Below, in pieces: positions 1 through 5,230 of a stretch of DNA of 5,230 nt. The stretch is from an uncultured Paracoccaceae bacterium (GTDB taxonomy: Bacteria > Pseudomonadota > Alphaproteobacteria > Rhodobacterales > Rhodobacteraceae). The stretch is from assembly GCA_937132145.1 (NCBI GenBank), contig CAKZNY010000030.1, positions 1-5,230 on the forward strand. The letters run 5' to 3'. Every line of letters begins with the position of its first letter. Position 1 is the first letter of the stretch. Position numbers and translations under genes: made by a program. The notes under the pieces are model-generated. The model was not told where the DNA came from, did no database searches, and saw only the letters and a list, made by a program, of their open reading frames with translations.

Positions 1-347
1 CTGACGAGGCGATGATGTTCCTCGAGGAGATGGGCCTGCACGAAGCTGGTCTGGATCGCTTAATCAAGGCTGGTTACGGCTTGTTACACCTGCAAACATA
101 TTTCACCGTTGGCCCGAAAGAGGCGCGTGCATGGACGATCCATGCAGGCACCTCGGCTCCGCAAGCGGCTGGCGTTATTCATGGCGACTTCGAGCGCGGG
201 TTTATTCGCGCCGAGACCATCGCTTACGATGATTTCATCGAATTTGACGGTGAGCAGGGTGCGAAAGAGGCCGGCAAGATGCGGTCGGAAGGTAAGACTT
301 ATATCGTCAAAGATGGTGATGTAATGCACTTCCTGTTTAACACCTGA
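1..347 (+). CDS. ychF: Ribosome-binding ATPase YchF, C-terminal part (5' end outside window)
   Basis: This is the 3' end of a gene that begins before the window; the open frame runs from position 3 (first whole codon) to a TGA at 345-347, giving 114 residues. The family is usually about 365 residues, so roughly the last third is present: the end of the helical region and the whole C-terminal TGS domain. Diagnostic stretches are [55 protein letters not shown] and the terminal [11 protein letters not shown], which match the E. coli YchF tail almost motif for motif as I remember it. Family knowledge: YchF (an Obg-related TRAFAC protein) hydrolyses ATP rather than GTP, binds ribosomes in the cytoplasm and is linked to translation and oxidative-stress control. 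The nucleotide-binding motifs lie upstream and cannot be checked here. An in-frame ATG at position 12 is an internal methionine, not the start. Confidence 0.96.
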   Translation, partial: DEAMMFLEEMGLHEAGLDRLIKAGYGLLHLQTYFTVGPKEARAWTIHAGTSAPQAAGVIHGDFERGFIRAETIAYDDFIEFDGEQGAKEAGKMRSEGKTYIVKDGDVMHFLFNT

Positions 348-380
348 CTTGACTTCCCCCTTTGCGAAGTTGAGTATTTA
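347..380 (+). terminator. Possible hairpin/weak terminator after ychF
   Basis: Bases 347-356 (ACTTGACTTC) can pair with 366-375 (GAAGTTGAGT) along all ten positions, two of them G-U wobbles in RNA, leaving a 9-nt C/T-rich loop. It starts at the last base of the ychF stop codon and is followed by TATTTATG, a poor U-tract. It could act as a weak terminator, an mRNA 3'-end stabiliser, or nothing. The stem is A/U-rich and the U-tract weak, so I do not call it a strong intrinsic terminator. The next gene starts 49 nt after ychF, so read-through is plausible. Confidence 0.3.
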
Positions 381-384
381 TGCA

Positions 385-390
385 AAGGAG
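385..390 (+). promoter_or_regulatory. Ribosome-binding site of the dehydrogenase gene
   Basis: AAGGAG at 385-390 lies 6 nt before the ATG at 397. It decides the start: the frame is open back to a TTG at 349, but that codon overlaps the hairpin just after the ychF stop and has no Shine-Dalgarno sequence at a proper distance. Confidence 0.85.
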
Positions 391-396
391 AAGACC

Positions 397-1398
397 ATGA
401 AAACGTATGAAATTACGGCGCCCGGAATTGATGCGCTGTCGCTGGTTGAACGCGATGTGCCTAAGCCCGCGCGTGGGCAGGTTTTGGTGCGGATGAAGGC
501 CTCGGCCTTGAATTACCGCGATTTGTTGAATGTTCTGAGCCCGACAACGCGGGGTATTACCTATCCGCGTATTCCGAATTCTGACGGCGCAGGCGAGGTG
601 GTCGAGGTGGGCGCGGATGTGACCAAGTTCAAATCCGGTGATCGCGTGGTTGCAACGTTTTTCCAGAACTTCGAGGGTGGCGATATATCTGCCGCCGCGA
701 TGGCTAGCGCGCTGGGCGGGCCGATTGACGGTATTTTGACTGAATATGCGGTGTTGGAAGAACGCGGCTTGCTGCCGATCCCTGCGCATATGTCTTTTGA
801 GGAGGCCGCGACTTTGCCTTGTGCGGCGCTGACGGCGTGGAATGCCTTGGCCGAGATTGGCCAGTTGAAGGCAGGCGAAACCGTGTTGTTGCTGGGTACG
901 GGCGGGGTTTCGATTTTTGCGCTGCAATTTGCACGGATGCACGGGGCGCGGGTGATTATCACCTCGTCTAGTGATGAAAAGCTGAAGCGGGCGCGGGATT
1001 TGGGTGCTTGGCAGACGATCAATTACACGCAGCATCCCGACTGGGAAAAAGTGGTGATGGAAATGACCGACGGGCGCGGCGTTGACCATGTTGTAGAGGT
1101 TGGCGGGGCCGGAACGGTTGCTCGATCCATCGAGGCGGTGCGCGTTGGCGGCACGGTCGCCATGATCGGGGTGCTGACCGATGGTTCGTTGAACCCGACG
1201 GCTGTGATGCGCAAATCGGTACGCCTGCAAGGGCTTTATGTGGGCTCGCGGCAAATGTTTGAGCGCATGAACGCGGCGATTACGGCGGACGAACTGCACC
1301 CTGTTATCGACGCGCAGTTCGATTTTGTAGATGTGCGTGCAGCCTTTCATCATATGGAATCCGCCAAGCACTTTGGAAAGATCGTCGTATCTATCTAA
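397..1398 (+). CDS. Zinc-independent NAD(P)-dependent alcohol dehydrogenase / quinone oxidoreductase-like MDR protein
   Basis: Complete 333-residue protein, a normal length for medium-chain dehydrogenases/reductases. Residues 1-125 form the GroES-like catalytic domain (SALNYRDLL at 36-44, IPNSDGAGEVVEVG at 59-72, SGDRV at 80-84). Residues 130-270 form the Rossmann domain with the nucleotide loop LLGTGGVS (165-172), TSSSDEKLKRARDLGA after the second strand (189-204) and VDHVVEVGGAG (229-239). The C-terminus HFGKIVVSI (325-333) is typical of the family. The catalytic zinc ligands of classical alcohol dehydrogenases are absent: the usual Cys position reads ALNYRD and the GHE motif is replaced by NSDGAGE. 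There is also no four-cysteine structural zinc loop. The enzyme should therefore be a zinc-free reductase acting on quinones, enones or similar carbonyls with NADPH or NADH; substrate and cofactor preference cannot be read from sequence. It is cytoplasmic (no signal peptide). It follows ychF by 49 nt on the same strand, so it could be co-transcribed with it or have its own promoter. The start is ATG 397, chosen for its ribosome-binding site. Confidence 0.92.
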   Translation: MKTYEITAPGIDALSLVERDVPKPARGQVLVRMKASALNYRDLLNVLSPTTRGITYPRIPNSDGAGEVVEVGADVTKFKSGDRVVATFFQNFEGGDISAAAMASALGGPIDGILTEYAVLEERGLLPIPAHMSFEEAATLPCAALTAWNALAEIGQLKAGETVLLLGTGGVSIFALQFARMHGARVIITSSSDEKLKRARDLGAWQTINYTQHPDWEKVVMEMTDGRGVDHVVEVGGAGTVARSIEAVRVGGTVAMIGVLTDGSLNPTAVMRKSVRLQGLYVGSRQMFERMNAAITADELHPVIDAQFDFVDVRAAFHHMESAKHFGKIVVSI

Positions 1399-1407
1399 AA
1401 TGCGACG
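1383..1407 (+). terminator. Weak hairpin across the stop codon of the dehydrogenase gene
   Basis: Bases 1383-1390 (CGTCGTAT) pair with 1400-1407 (ATGCGACG) over eight positions including one G-U wobble, with a 9-nt loop that contains the TAA stop (1396-1398). Only TAGATTT follows, so a U-tract is nearly lacking. It could mark an mRNA end, but the evidence is thin and it may be chance. Confidence 0.2.
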
Positions 1408-1479
1408 TAGATTTCCCTTGGCTGTTTAGTTTCTGTTAACAAACCTACCCCATCCTGCTGTCATCAGTAGGAGAGGCTT
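1399..1479 (+). promoter_or_regulatory. Leader/upstream region of the RTX gene
   Basis: This 81-bp gap is the only untranslated space before the RTX gene and is visibly more A/T-rich in its middle (1424-1445) than the flanking genes. It holds an 8-bp palindrome TGTTAACA at 1434-1441 and a hairpin over the ribosome-binding site. TTGGCT at 1418-1423 resembles a -35 box, but no convincing -10 lies 16-18 nt downstream, so I do not name a promoter. A promoter within the end of the dehydrogenase gene, or read-through from it, is equally possible. Confidence 0.4.
1453..1476 (+). promoter_or_regulatory. Ribosome-binding site of the RTX gene, partly inside a predicted hairpin
   Basis: AGGAG at 1469-1473 lies 6 nt before the ATG at 1480 and supports that start. 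Bases 1453-1460 (TCCTGCTG) pair with 1465-1472 (CAGTAGGA) over eight positions, one being G-U, closing on a 4-nt loop TCAT. The 3' arm contains AGGA of the Shine-Dalgarno sequence. The pairing is seen directly; that it controls translation is inference. Confidence 0.55.
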
Positions 1480-2979
1480 ATGTGGGTAGAACTCCAATTT
1501 TTGAGGGCGGAATTTGATTCGCCCGAACGGCAACTGCTCGGGTTGTCGGATATGGAAACGATCTCGATTTCGGGGCGGAACTATCTGCTGGTCGCAGGGG
1601 CGGCGGATGCAGGGCTAAGCAGTTACGAAATCCTTAACGATGGGTCGCTTGTGCCCAGCGATGATGTGCTGTGGTCAACTTCCTCGGGGACCGAGGCGGT
1701 TGCGGATTTGTCCGTTTTCACCATCGGCGCTTCAACCTATCTACTGCCTTCGGGCAAGGCGGATGACAATCAGGTCATCTACGAAATCGGCGCGGACGGC
1801 AGTTTTTCTGTGGCGAACAGCTATATGGATGCGGCTTCGACCTATGCGAGATGGGAGCTGACGACAGTGGTCGAGGATGGCGGCAACAGCTACCTCTACG
1901 GCTCCATCTGGGGGCGTGGCGGGTTCTTCCGCTTCGATCTGCAAGCGGGTGGGGCGCTGGCTAACCCGTTCCTGCAAAACGACACAATCGACATGTATCT
2001 GGGCGACGTCAGCGCGATTGAATCCGGCGTGCTGCATGGCAAAACTTTCGTGTTTATCGCCTCGGCACTGGATGCGGGTTTCCACAGTTTTGGCATCGGC
2101 GCGGGTGGTTCTCTAAACTTGCTAGACACGGTCGCCGCGGGAGACGTTGGGTTTAGCGCCATCACAGCGATGGCGACGATCGATGTGGGGGCGCGGTCCT
2201 TTGTGATCGTGGCCTCGGCTGGTACGGATGCGCTGTTGGTGATGCGGGTGTCTGAATGGGGTGTGATGAACCTTGTGGAGCGGCTGGTGGATACGAACGA
2301 TACGCGTTTCGCAGGTGTTACGGCGCTGGAGGTGTTCGAGGCGGAGGGGCGCTATTTCCTGCTGGCGGGCGGTGCGGATGACGGGATTACTCTGTTCGAG
2401 ATTACCTATAAAGGTCAGCTGGATGTGTTGGTCACGGTGGCGGATAGTGCGGATATGACCTTGCAGAATATCACGGATATCGAGGCAATTGTGATCGGCA
2501 GCACCGTGAACATATTCGTCAGCAGCGCGACGGATCAAGGGTTCACGCAGTTCTCGATGAACATTCCGAACGGCTCCAACGTTATCCACGGTGGCGCGGT
2601 TGTGGATATTCTGACCGGCACGGCGGGGAGCGACACGATTTTCGGCCATGGTCGCAATGACGAATTGCGTGGAATGGGAGGGGATGATCGCTTGATTGAC
2701 GGGCGCGGGAACGACATGTTGTGGGGCGGGGAGGGGGCGGATGTGTTTGAATTCATCGCGGACGGGCGCAAGGATTACATCATGGATTACGAGATTGGCG
2801 TGGATAAAATCGACCTGCGCGACGCCTCGATGCTATACTATTACGGTGACATCAGTTTCATCCCGACCGCAGATGGTGTGAAGCTGAAATACGGGGATGA
2901 GCAGGTGATAATCACCACGATGGATGCCACGCCTTTGACGATGGATATGTTCACGCAGGATGATTTTATTTTCGGTTAG
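1480..2979 (+). CDS. Seven-repeat beta-propeller-like protein with C-terminal RTX calcium-binding domain (probable type I secretion substrate)
   Basis: Complete 499-residue protein; I do not recognise a named orthologue. Residues 22-365 contain seven related repeats spaced 51-53 residues apart, with cores starting near residues 29, 81, 132, 185, 236, 288 and 339. Each core has the pattern G-x-x-Y/F-hydrophobic-A-x-A-x-D-x-G-hydrophobic-x-x-Y/F-E-I followed by D/G-G-S/x-L, as in [20 protein letters not shown]. Such a seven-fold period suggests a seven-bladed beta-propeller. Residues 380-424 hold five tandem RTX nonapeptides ([45 protein letters not shown]), which bind calcium in a parallel beta-roll. 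The tail ([15 protein letters not shown] at 432-446, ending DDFIFG) resembles the C-terminal domains of serralysin-type type I secretion substrates. There is no N-terminal signal peptide, consistent with a C-terminal uncleaved secretion signal. Secretion outside the cell is therefore inferred; no transporter genes are nearby. The propeller could be a binding module or an enzyme; no catalytic residues are recognisable. Base use is like its neighbours. Its stop overlaps that of the convergent truA. Confidence 0.9.
   Translation: MWVELQFLRAEFDSPERQLLGLSDMETISISGRNYLLVAGAADAGLSSYEILNDGSLVPSDDVLWSTSSGTEAVADLSVFTIGASTYLLPSGKADDNQVIYEIGADGSFSVANSYMDAASTYARWELTTVVEDGGNSYLYGSIWGRGGFFRFDLQAGGALANPFLQNDTIDMYLGDVSAIESGVLHGKTFVFIASALDAGFHSFGIGAGGSLNLLDTVAAGDVGFSAITAMATIDVGARSFVIVASAGTDALLVMRVSEWGVMNLVERLVDTNDTRFAGVTALEVFEAEGRYFLLAGGADDGITLFEITYKGQLDVLVTVADSADMTLQNITDIEAIVIGSTVNIFVSSATDQGFTQFSMNIPNGSNVIHGGAVVDILTGTAGSDTIFGHGRNDELRGMGGDDRLIDGRGNDMLWGGEGADVFEFIADGRKDYIMDYEIGVDKIDLRDASMLYYYGDISFIPTADGVKLKYGDEQVIITTMDATPLTMDMFTQDDFIFG
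1543..2574 (+). repeat. Seven degenerate tandem protein repeats (about 52 codons each)
   Basis: Translated residues 22-365 of the RTX protein align to themselves with a period of 51-53 residues. Each unit has a short leading strand ending before the core ([51 protein letters not shown]), then the G-x-x-Y/F core, then a D/G-rich turn before the next hydrophobic strand. The repeats are diverged in DNA, so this is an old protein repeat rather than a recent tandem duplication. Residue boundaries are approximate. Confidence 0.75.
2617..2751 (+). repeat. Five RTX nonapeptide repeats
   Basis: Five 27-nt units encode residues 380-424 of the RTX protein, matching the consensus GGxGxDxUx with the Asp at unit position 6 kept in all five (D385, D394, D403, D412, D421). 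The second Gly is often replaced (T, H, M), and the fourth unit begins with Asp instead of Gly. Five units are few compared with the long arrays of RTX toxins and similar to small RTX tails on secreted enzymes. Confidence 0.9.
2976..2979. other. Overlapping convergent stop codons (RTX gene / truA)
   Basis: The tetranucleotide TTAG holds TAG (2977-2979) for the + strand RTX gene and, read on the other strand, TAA (2978-2976) for truA. There is no spacer, and I see no hairpin with a U-tract on either side, so each transcript must end inside or beyond the opposing gene, or be ended by Rho. Confidence 0.9.
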
Positions 2980-3743
2980 GCAAAGGGGTCTTCGGGGTAG
3001 GTGACTGCGGCAAGATACAGGCCGTGGGGAGGGCAAACGGGGCCACATTCCGCGCGGTCCATGGATTCCAGCGCGTGCTTCACCCGCTCGGGCGCCCATG
3101 CGCCGGCACCTACGCGTTCCAGTGTTCCGACAAAGCTGCGCACCTGATTGTGCAGAAAACTGCGGGCACGGACGTGAAAGCGGTACTCGACACCGCCAGA
3201 ATACTCCAGCGTTTCGATCCGCAGTTCATCCAAGGTTTTAACAGGCGTTAACCCTTGGCAAATTGACGAGCGGAAGGTGGTGAAATCATGCTTGCCCAGC
3301 AGATAATTCGCGCCTGCCTGCATCGCCACCGGATCAATGGGGTGGTTAACCCGCCAGACCGCGCCCTCGTCGAACGTCATCGGCGCACGGCGCTGGACCA
3401 TGCGAAACAGATACCGCCGCTCGATCGCGGAAAAGCGGGCGTGGAAATCGTCAGGAACCCGCACCGCATCAACAATCGCAACGGGTTGCGGTTTCATATG
3501 AAAATTCAACGCTTGCGAAAGGCGGAACGGGTCCCAGTCCCCGGCCATATCCACATGCGCGACCTGACCGGTGGCATGCACGCCGGTATCTGTGCGCCCC
3601 GCACCCTGAACGGGCCCGCATTCCGGTTCAAGCATACGCAAAGCCGTCTCGATACAGCCCTGCACCGAGGGCACATTTGGCTGTTTCTGCCAGCCCGAAA
3701 ACGGCAGGCCATCGTATTCGATTTTCAACGCATATCTGGGCAT
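2976..3743 (-). CDS. truA: tRNA pseudouridine synthase A (tRNA pseudouridine 38-40 synthase)
   Basis: Complete 255-residue cytoplasmic enzyme, the usual length for the family. It converts uridines 38, 39 and 40 in the tRNA anticodon stem-loop to pseudouridine. The N-terminal strand [19 protein letters not shown] (4-22) and the catalytic loop [17 protein letters not shown] (47-63) carry the essential aspartate D52. [14 protein letters not shown] (100-113) includes the conserved active-site tyrosine Y111. HDFTTFRSS (152-160) and [13 protein letters not shown] (196-208), with conserved arginine R202, complete the C-terminal half, and CPPHGLYL (237-244) matches the family end motif. All key residues are present, so it should be active. 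ATG at 3743-3741 is chosen because [12 protein letters not shown] is the typical family N-terminus; the frame is open to a TTG at 3797, but the extra 18 residues look unconserved. No strong Shine-Dalgarno sequence precedes the ATG, only G-rich CGGGGGC directly upstream and AGGG farther away. It is divergent from the ycjX-like gene. Confidence 0.96.
   Translation of the reverse strand: MPRYALKIEYDGLPFSGWQKQPNVPSVQGCIETALRMLEPECGPVQGAGRTDTGVHATGQVAHVDMAGDWDPFRLSQALNFHMKPQPVAIVDAVRVPDDFHARFSAIERRYLFRMVQRRAPMTFDEGAVWRVNHPIDPVAMQAGANYLLGKHDFTTFRSSICQGLTPVKTLDELRIETLEYSGGVEYRFHVRARSFLHNQVRSFVGTLERVGAGAWAPERVKHALESMDRAECGPVCPPHGLYLAAVTYPEDPFA
3230..3258. repeat. 29-nt imperfect palindrome inside truA
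   Basis: CCAAGG (3230-3235) pairs with CCTTGG (3253-3258), and inside it TTAAC (3238-3242) pairs with GTTAA (3247-3251), with a 2x1 internal bulge and a 4-nt AGGC loop. It encodes part of a conserved TruA stretch (around QGLTPVKTL), so protein constraint may explain it. Function, if any, is unknown. Confidence 0.5.
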
Positions 3744-3753
3744 GCCCCCGCGT

Positions 3754-3770
3754 ACCCTGAAAATCAGGGT
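3754..3770. promoter_or_regulatory. Perfect 7-bp inverted repeat just upstream of truA
   Basis: ACCCTGA-AAA-TCAGGGT is a perfect inverted repeat with a 3-nt spacer, ending 10 nt before the truA ATG. In truA mRNA it would form a 7-bp stem with a tight UUU loop whose 3' arm holds AGGG, the only distant Shine-Dalgarno-like stretch. It could instead be a protein-binding operator for either divergent gene, or chance. Confidence 0.45.
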
Positions 3771-3829
3771 TTGCCAAGTGGCCCTGTAATTCTGCAAACT
3801 GCTGACTATATGAAAGACAACGGAAATTT

Positions 3830-3835
3830 GAGGGG
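3830..3835 (+). promoter_or_regulatory. Ribosome-binding site of the ycjX-family gene
   Basis: GAGGGG at 3830-3835 lies 6 nt before the ATG at 3842 and supports that start. It is part of GAGGG-G-CCCTC, a near palindrome whose 1-nt spacer is too tight for a full RNA hairpin. Confidence 0.7.
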
Positions 3836-3841
3836 CCCTCG

Positions 3842-5230
3842 ATGGGAATTGGCAGTATCACAGACTCAATCGCGCGGGCGATAGAGGATGCATCTGACGG
3901 GATGGCCGAGATGTTCGAACCCGTGATCCGTGTTGGCGTGACGGGGTTGTCGCGCGCAGGCAAGACGGTATTTATCACCTCTCTGGTGGCGAACCTGCTT
4001 GATCGAGGGCGGATGCCGCAGTTGCTGGCCGCCTCCGAGGGGCGGATCGTTTCGGCATTTTTGCAACCGCAGCCTGACGATATGGTGCCGCGCTTTTCAT
4101 ACGAAACCCATCTGGCAGCGCTGACGGGGCCCACGCCGCATTGGCCGAATTCCACACGGGCGATCAGCCAGTTGCGCTTGTCCCTAAAGGTGCAGCAAAG
4201 CGGGTTGTTGGCTGGAATGCGGGGCCTGAAAACCGTGCATATCGACATCGTTGATTATCCCGGTGAATGGCTGTTGGACCTGCCGTTGCTAAACCAAAGC
4301 TACGCTGAATGGTCTACGCAAGCGCTGGATCTGGCCCGCTCGCAAGGTCGAGCATCGCTGGCCGAAGGCTGGCTTGCCCAGCTTGAGGGGTGCGATCCGA
4401 CGGGGCAACTCGACGAACCCAAAGCGCAGGCCTTGGCACAAGGGTTCACGGCATACCTGTCCGCCAGCCGCGAAGCCGGATTTTCCGCCTGTGCGCCCGG
4501 ACGGTTCCTAATGCCGGGCGATCTGGAAGGCTCGCCCGTGTTAACCTTTTGCCCGTTAGAGCGCCCTGAAAAACGCCGTTCTAAAATGCTGTACGCCGAA
4601 TTCGAGCGTCGGTTCGATGCGTACAAACGCAAAGTGGTAAAGCCGTTTTTTCGTGACCACTTCGCCAAAATTGACCGCCAGATTGTGCTAGTCGATATGC
4701 TGGGCGCGATCCACGCAGGCCCGCAAGCGGTCGAGGATCTACGCGGTGCGATGGGCGATATCCTGACCAGCTTTCGCCCCGGTAAAAACACATGGCTGTC
4801 AAATATCCTGCGCAAGCGGGTTGAAAAAATCCTGTTCGTTGCGACCAAGTCCGACCATTTGCATCACACGCAACACCCGCAACTTACGGCGATCATGCAG
4901 GCAATGCTGCGGGGTGCAAAGGACCGTGCTGATTTCAAAGGTGCAAAAACCGCCGGGATGTCGATTGCAAGTTTGCGAGCAACGGTTGAGCAAACCGTGA
5001 CGCACGAGGGGTACCCCCTTGATCTGGTGCGTGGAACGTTGTTGGATACCGGCAAAGTCGCGGCGATGCATGCGGGTGAGTTGCCCGAGGATCCGGCGCA
5101 TTTATTAACCCCCGCGCGGCAAGGCGCGACGGAATGGCTGGACGCGGATTTTGAGGTGATGCGTTTCGCGCCGCCCGTACTGACCCGCAAACCAGGCGAC
5201 GGGCTGCCGCATATTCGGCTGGACAAAGCC
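3842..5230 (+). CDS. ycjX: YcjX family (DUF463) P-loop NTPase, 3' end outside window
   Basis: The frame from ATG 3842 is open to the last base: 463 codons with no stop. E. coli YcjX is about 465 residues, so probably only a short C-terminal tail is missing. A Walker A/G1 loop, GLSRAGKT, lies at residues 35-42 (K41, T42), with the family-typical continuation [13 protein letters not shown]3-like DYPGEW is at 138-143 and a G4-like TKSD at 335-338. The conserved block [20 protein letters not shown] occupies 279-298, and GLPHIRLDK (454-462) is the typical near-terminal motif. Between G3 and G4 lies a long, mostly helical insertion, as is usual for the family. No signal peptide or membrane segment is seen. 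Family knowledge: YcjX is a predicted GTP/GDP-binding protein; in E. coli it sits with ycjF next to the phage-shock genes and is stress-induced, but its precise role is unsettled. In many alphaproteobacteria a YcjF-like (DUF697) membrane protein gene follows; that would lie just past the window. The gene is divergent from truA. Confidence 0.93.
   Translation, partial: MGIGSITDSIARAIEDASDGMAEMFEPVIRVGVTGLSRAGKTVFITSLVANLLDRGRMPQLLAASEGRIVSAFLQPQPDDMVPRFSYETHLAALTGPTPHWPNSTRAISQLRLSLKVQQSGLLAGMRGLKTVHIDIVDYPGEWLLDLPLLNQSYAEWSTQALDLARSQGRASLAEGWLAQLEGCDPTGQLDEPKAQALAQGFTAYLSASREAGFSACAPGRFLMPGDLEGSPVLTFCPLERPEKRRSKMLYAEFERRFDAYKRKVVKPFFRDHFAKIDRQIVLVDMLGAIHAGPQAVEDLRGAMGDILTSFRPGKNTWLSNILRKRVEKILFVATKSDHLHHTQHPQLTAIMQAMLRGAKDRADFKGAKTAGMSIASLRATVEQTVTHEGYPLDLVRGTLLDTGKVAAMHAGELPEDPAHLLTPARQGATEWLDADFEVMRFAPPVLTRKPGDGLPHIRLDKA

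Larger units (their letters stand above)
3744..3841. promoter_or_regulatory. Divergent intergenic region between truA and the ycjX-family gene
   Basis: This 98-bp gap separates two divergent starts, so it must hold the promoter of the ycjX-family gene and most likely that of truA as well. TATATG at 3807-3812 (within GACTATATGAAAG) is a possible -10 for the + strand, but no good -35 is found at 16-18 nt. For the - strand, AGACAA at 3815-3820 reads TTGTCT as a weak -35 without a matching -10. I therefore mark only the region. Confidence 0.5.

Noticed and set aside
349..396. Upstream TTG start extending the dehydrogenase by 16 residues
   Set aside because: TTG overlaps the post-ychF hairpin, lacks a ribosome-binding site, and the extension is unlike MDR N-termini; ATG 397 has AAGGAG at 6 nt.
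337..1371. Long open frame on the - strand (344 codons) opposite the dehydrogenase gene
   Set aside because: Its translation is rich in Arg, His and Gln without any recognisable domain, and it lies wholly antisense to a clear MDR gene; it is a codon-bias shadow.
1434..1441. TGTTAACA palindrome before the RTX gene as a CtrA or other operator
   Set aside because: It is a single 8-bp palindrome with no second TTAA half-site at the CtrA spacing; short enough to arise by chance.
1543..2574. Recent DNA tandem duplication in the propeller region
   Set aside because: Repeats are visible only at the protein level; the DNA units are too diverged for a recent duplication.
2827..2843. Extended -10-like TGCTATACT inside the RTX gene
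   Set aside because: No -35 partner, and the stretch simply encodes Met-Leu-Tyr-Tyr-Tyr; no gene starts downstream on that strand.
3744..3797. Upstream TTG start extending TruA by 18 residues
   Set aside because: The extension has no family similarity and would include the inverted repeat; ATG 3743 gives the normal TruA N-terminus.
3288..3884. 198-codon + strand open frame opposite truA
   Set aside because: Antisense to a conserved enzyme, Arg/His-rich, no domain, and it runs over the ycjX start.
3628..4248. 206-codon - strand open frame spanning the truA-ycjX gap
   Set aside because: Overlaps the truA start region and the ycjX N-terminus with its Walker A loop; no recognisable motif, so treated as a shadow.
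4300..4848. 182-codon - strand open frame within ycjX
   Set aside because: Antisense to conserved YcjX sequence, Ser/Arg/Pro-rich with no domain.

Overview
The window looks like a piece of an alphaproteobacterial chromosome, most likely from the Rhodobacterales (Roseobacter group). This is an inference from the moderately G+C-rich coding sequence, the protein variants, and an RTX protein beside housekeeping genes. No database search was possible. There are five genes: two are cut by the window edges, three are complete, and the gaps between them are short. I see no RNA gene, insertion sequence, CRISPR array or phage gene.

Layout: (1) 1-347, + strand, is the 3' end of ychF, a ribosome-binding P-loop ATPase. 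(2) 397-1398, +, is a complete zinc-independent medium-chain dehydrogenase/reductase of the quinone-oxidoreductase type, 49 nt downstream of ychF and with a good ribosome-binding site. (3) 1480-2979, +, is a 499-residue calcium-binding RTX protein. It has seven sequence repeats of about 52 residues, which suggest a seven-bladed beta-propeller, followed by five RTX nonapeptides and a C-terminal domain of the type used for type I secretion. (4) 2976-3743, - strand, is truA, tRNA pseudouridine synthase A, convergent with the RTX gene; the two stop codons overlap. (5) 3842 to the window end, +, is nearly all of a ycjX-family (DUF463) P-loop NTPase gene, divergent from truA and lacking only its last codons.

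The genes do not form one pathway. ychF and truA act in translation and tRNA maturation. ycjX belongs to an envelope-stress-associated NTPase family. The dehydrogenase is a generic oxidoreductase. The RTX-propeller protein is the accessory element and the least understood gene here; no type I secretion transporter is present, so export would depend on genes elsewhere.

The most interesting signals are the seven-fold propeller repeat fused to a short RTX tail, and a predicted 8-bp hairpin that pairs part of the RTX gene's Shine-Dalgarno sequence. A perfect inverted repeat lies just upstream of truA, and a compact 29-nt imperfect palindrome lies inside truA. I found no strong case for a wholly new multi-gene system.
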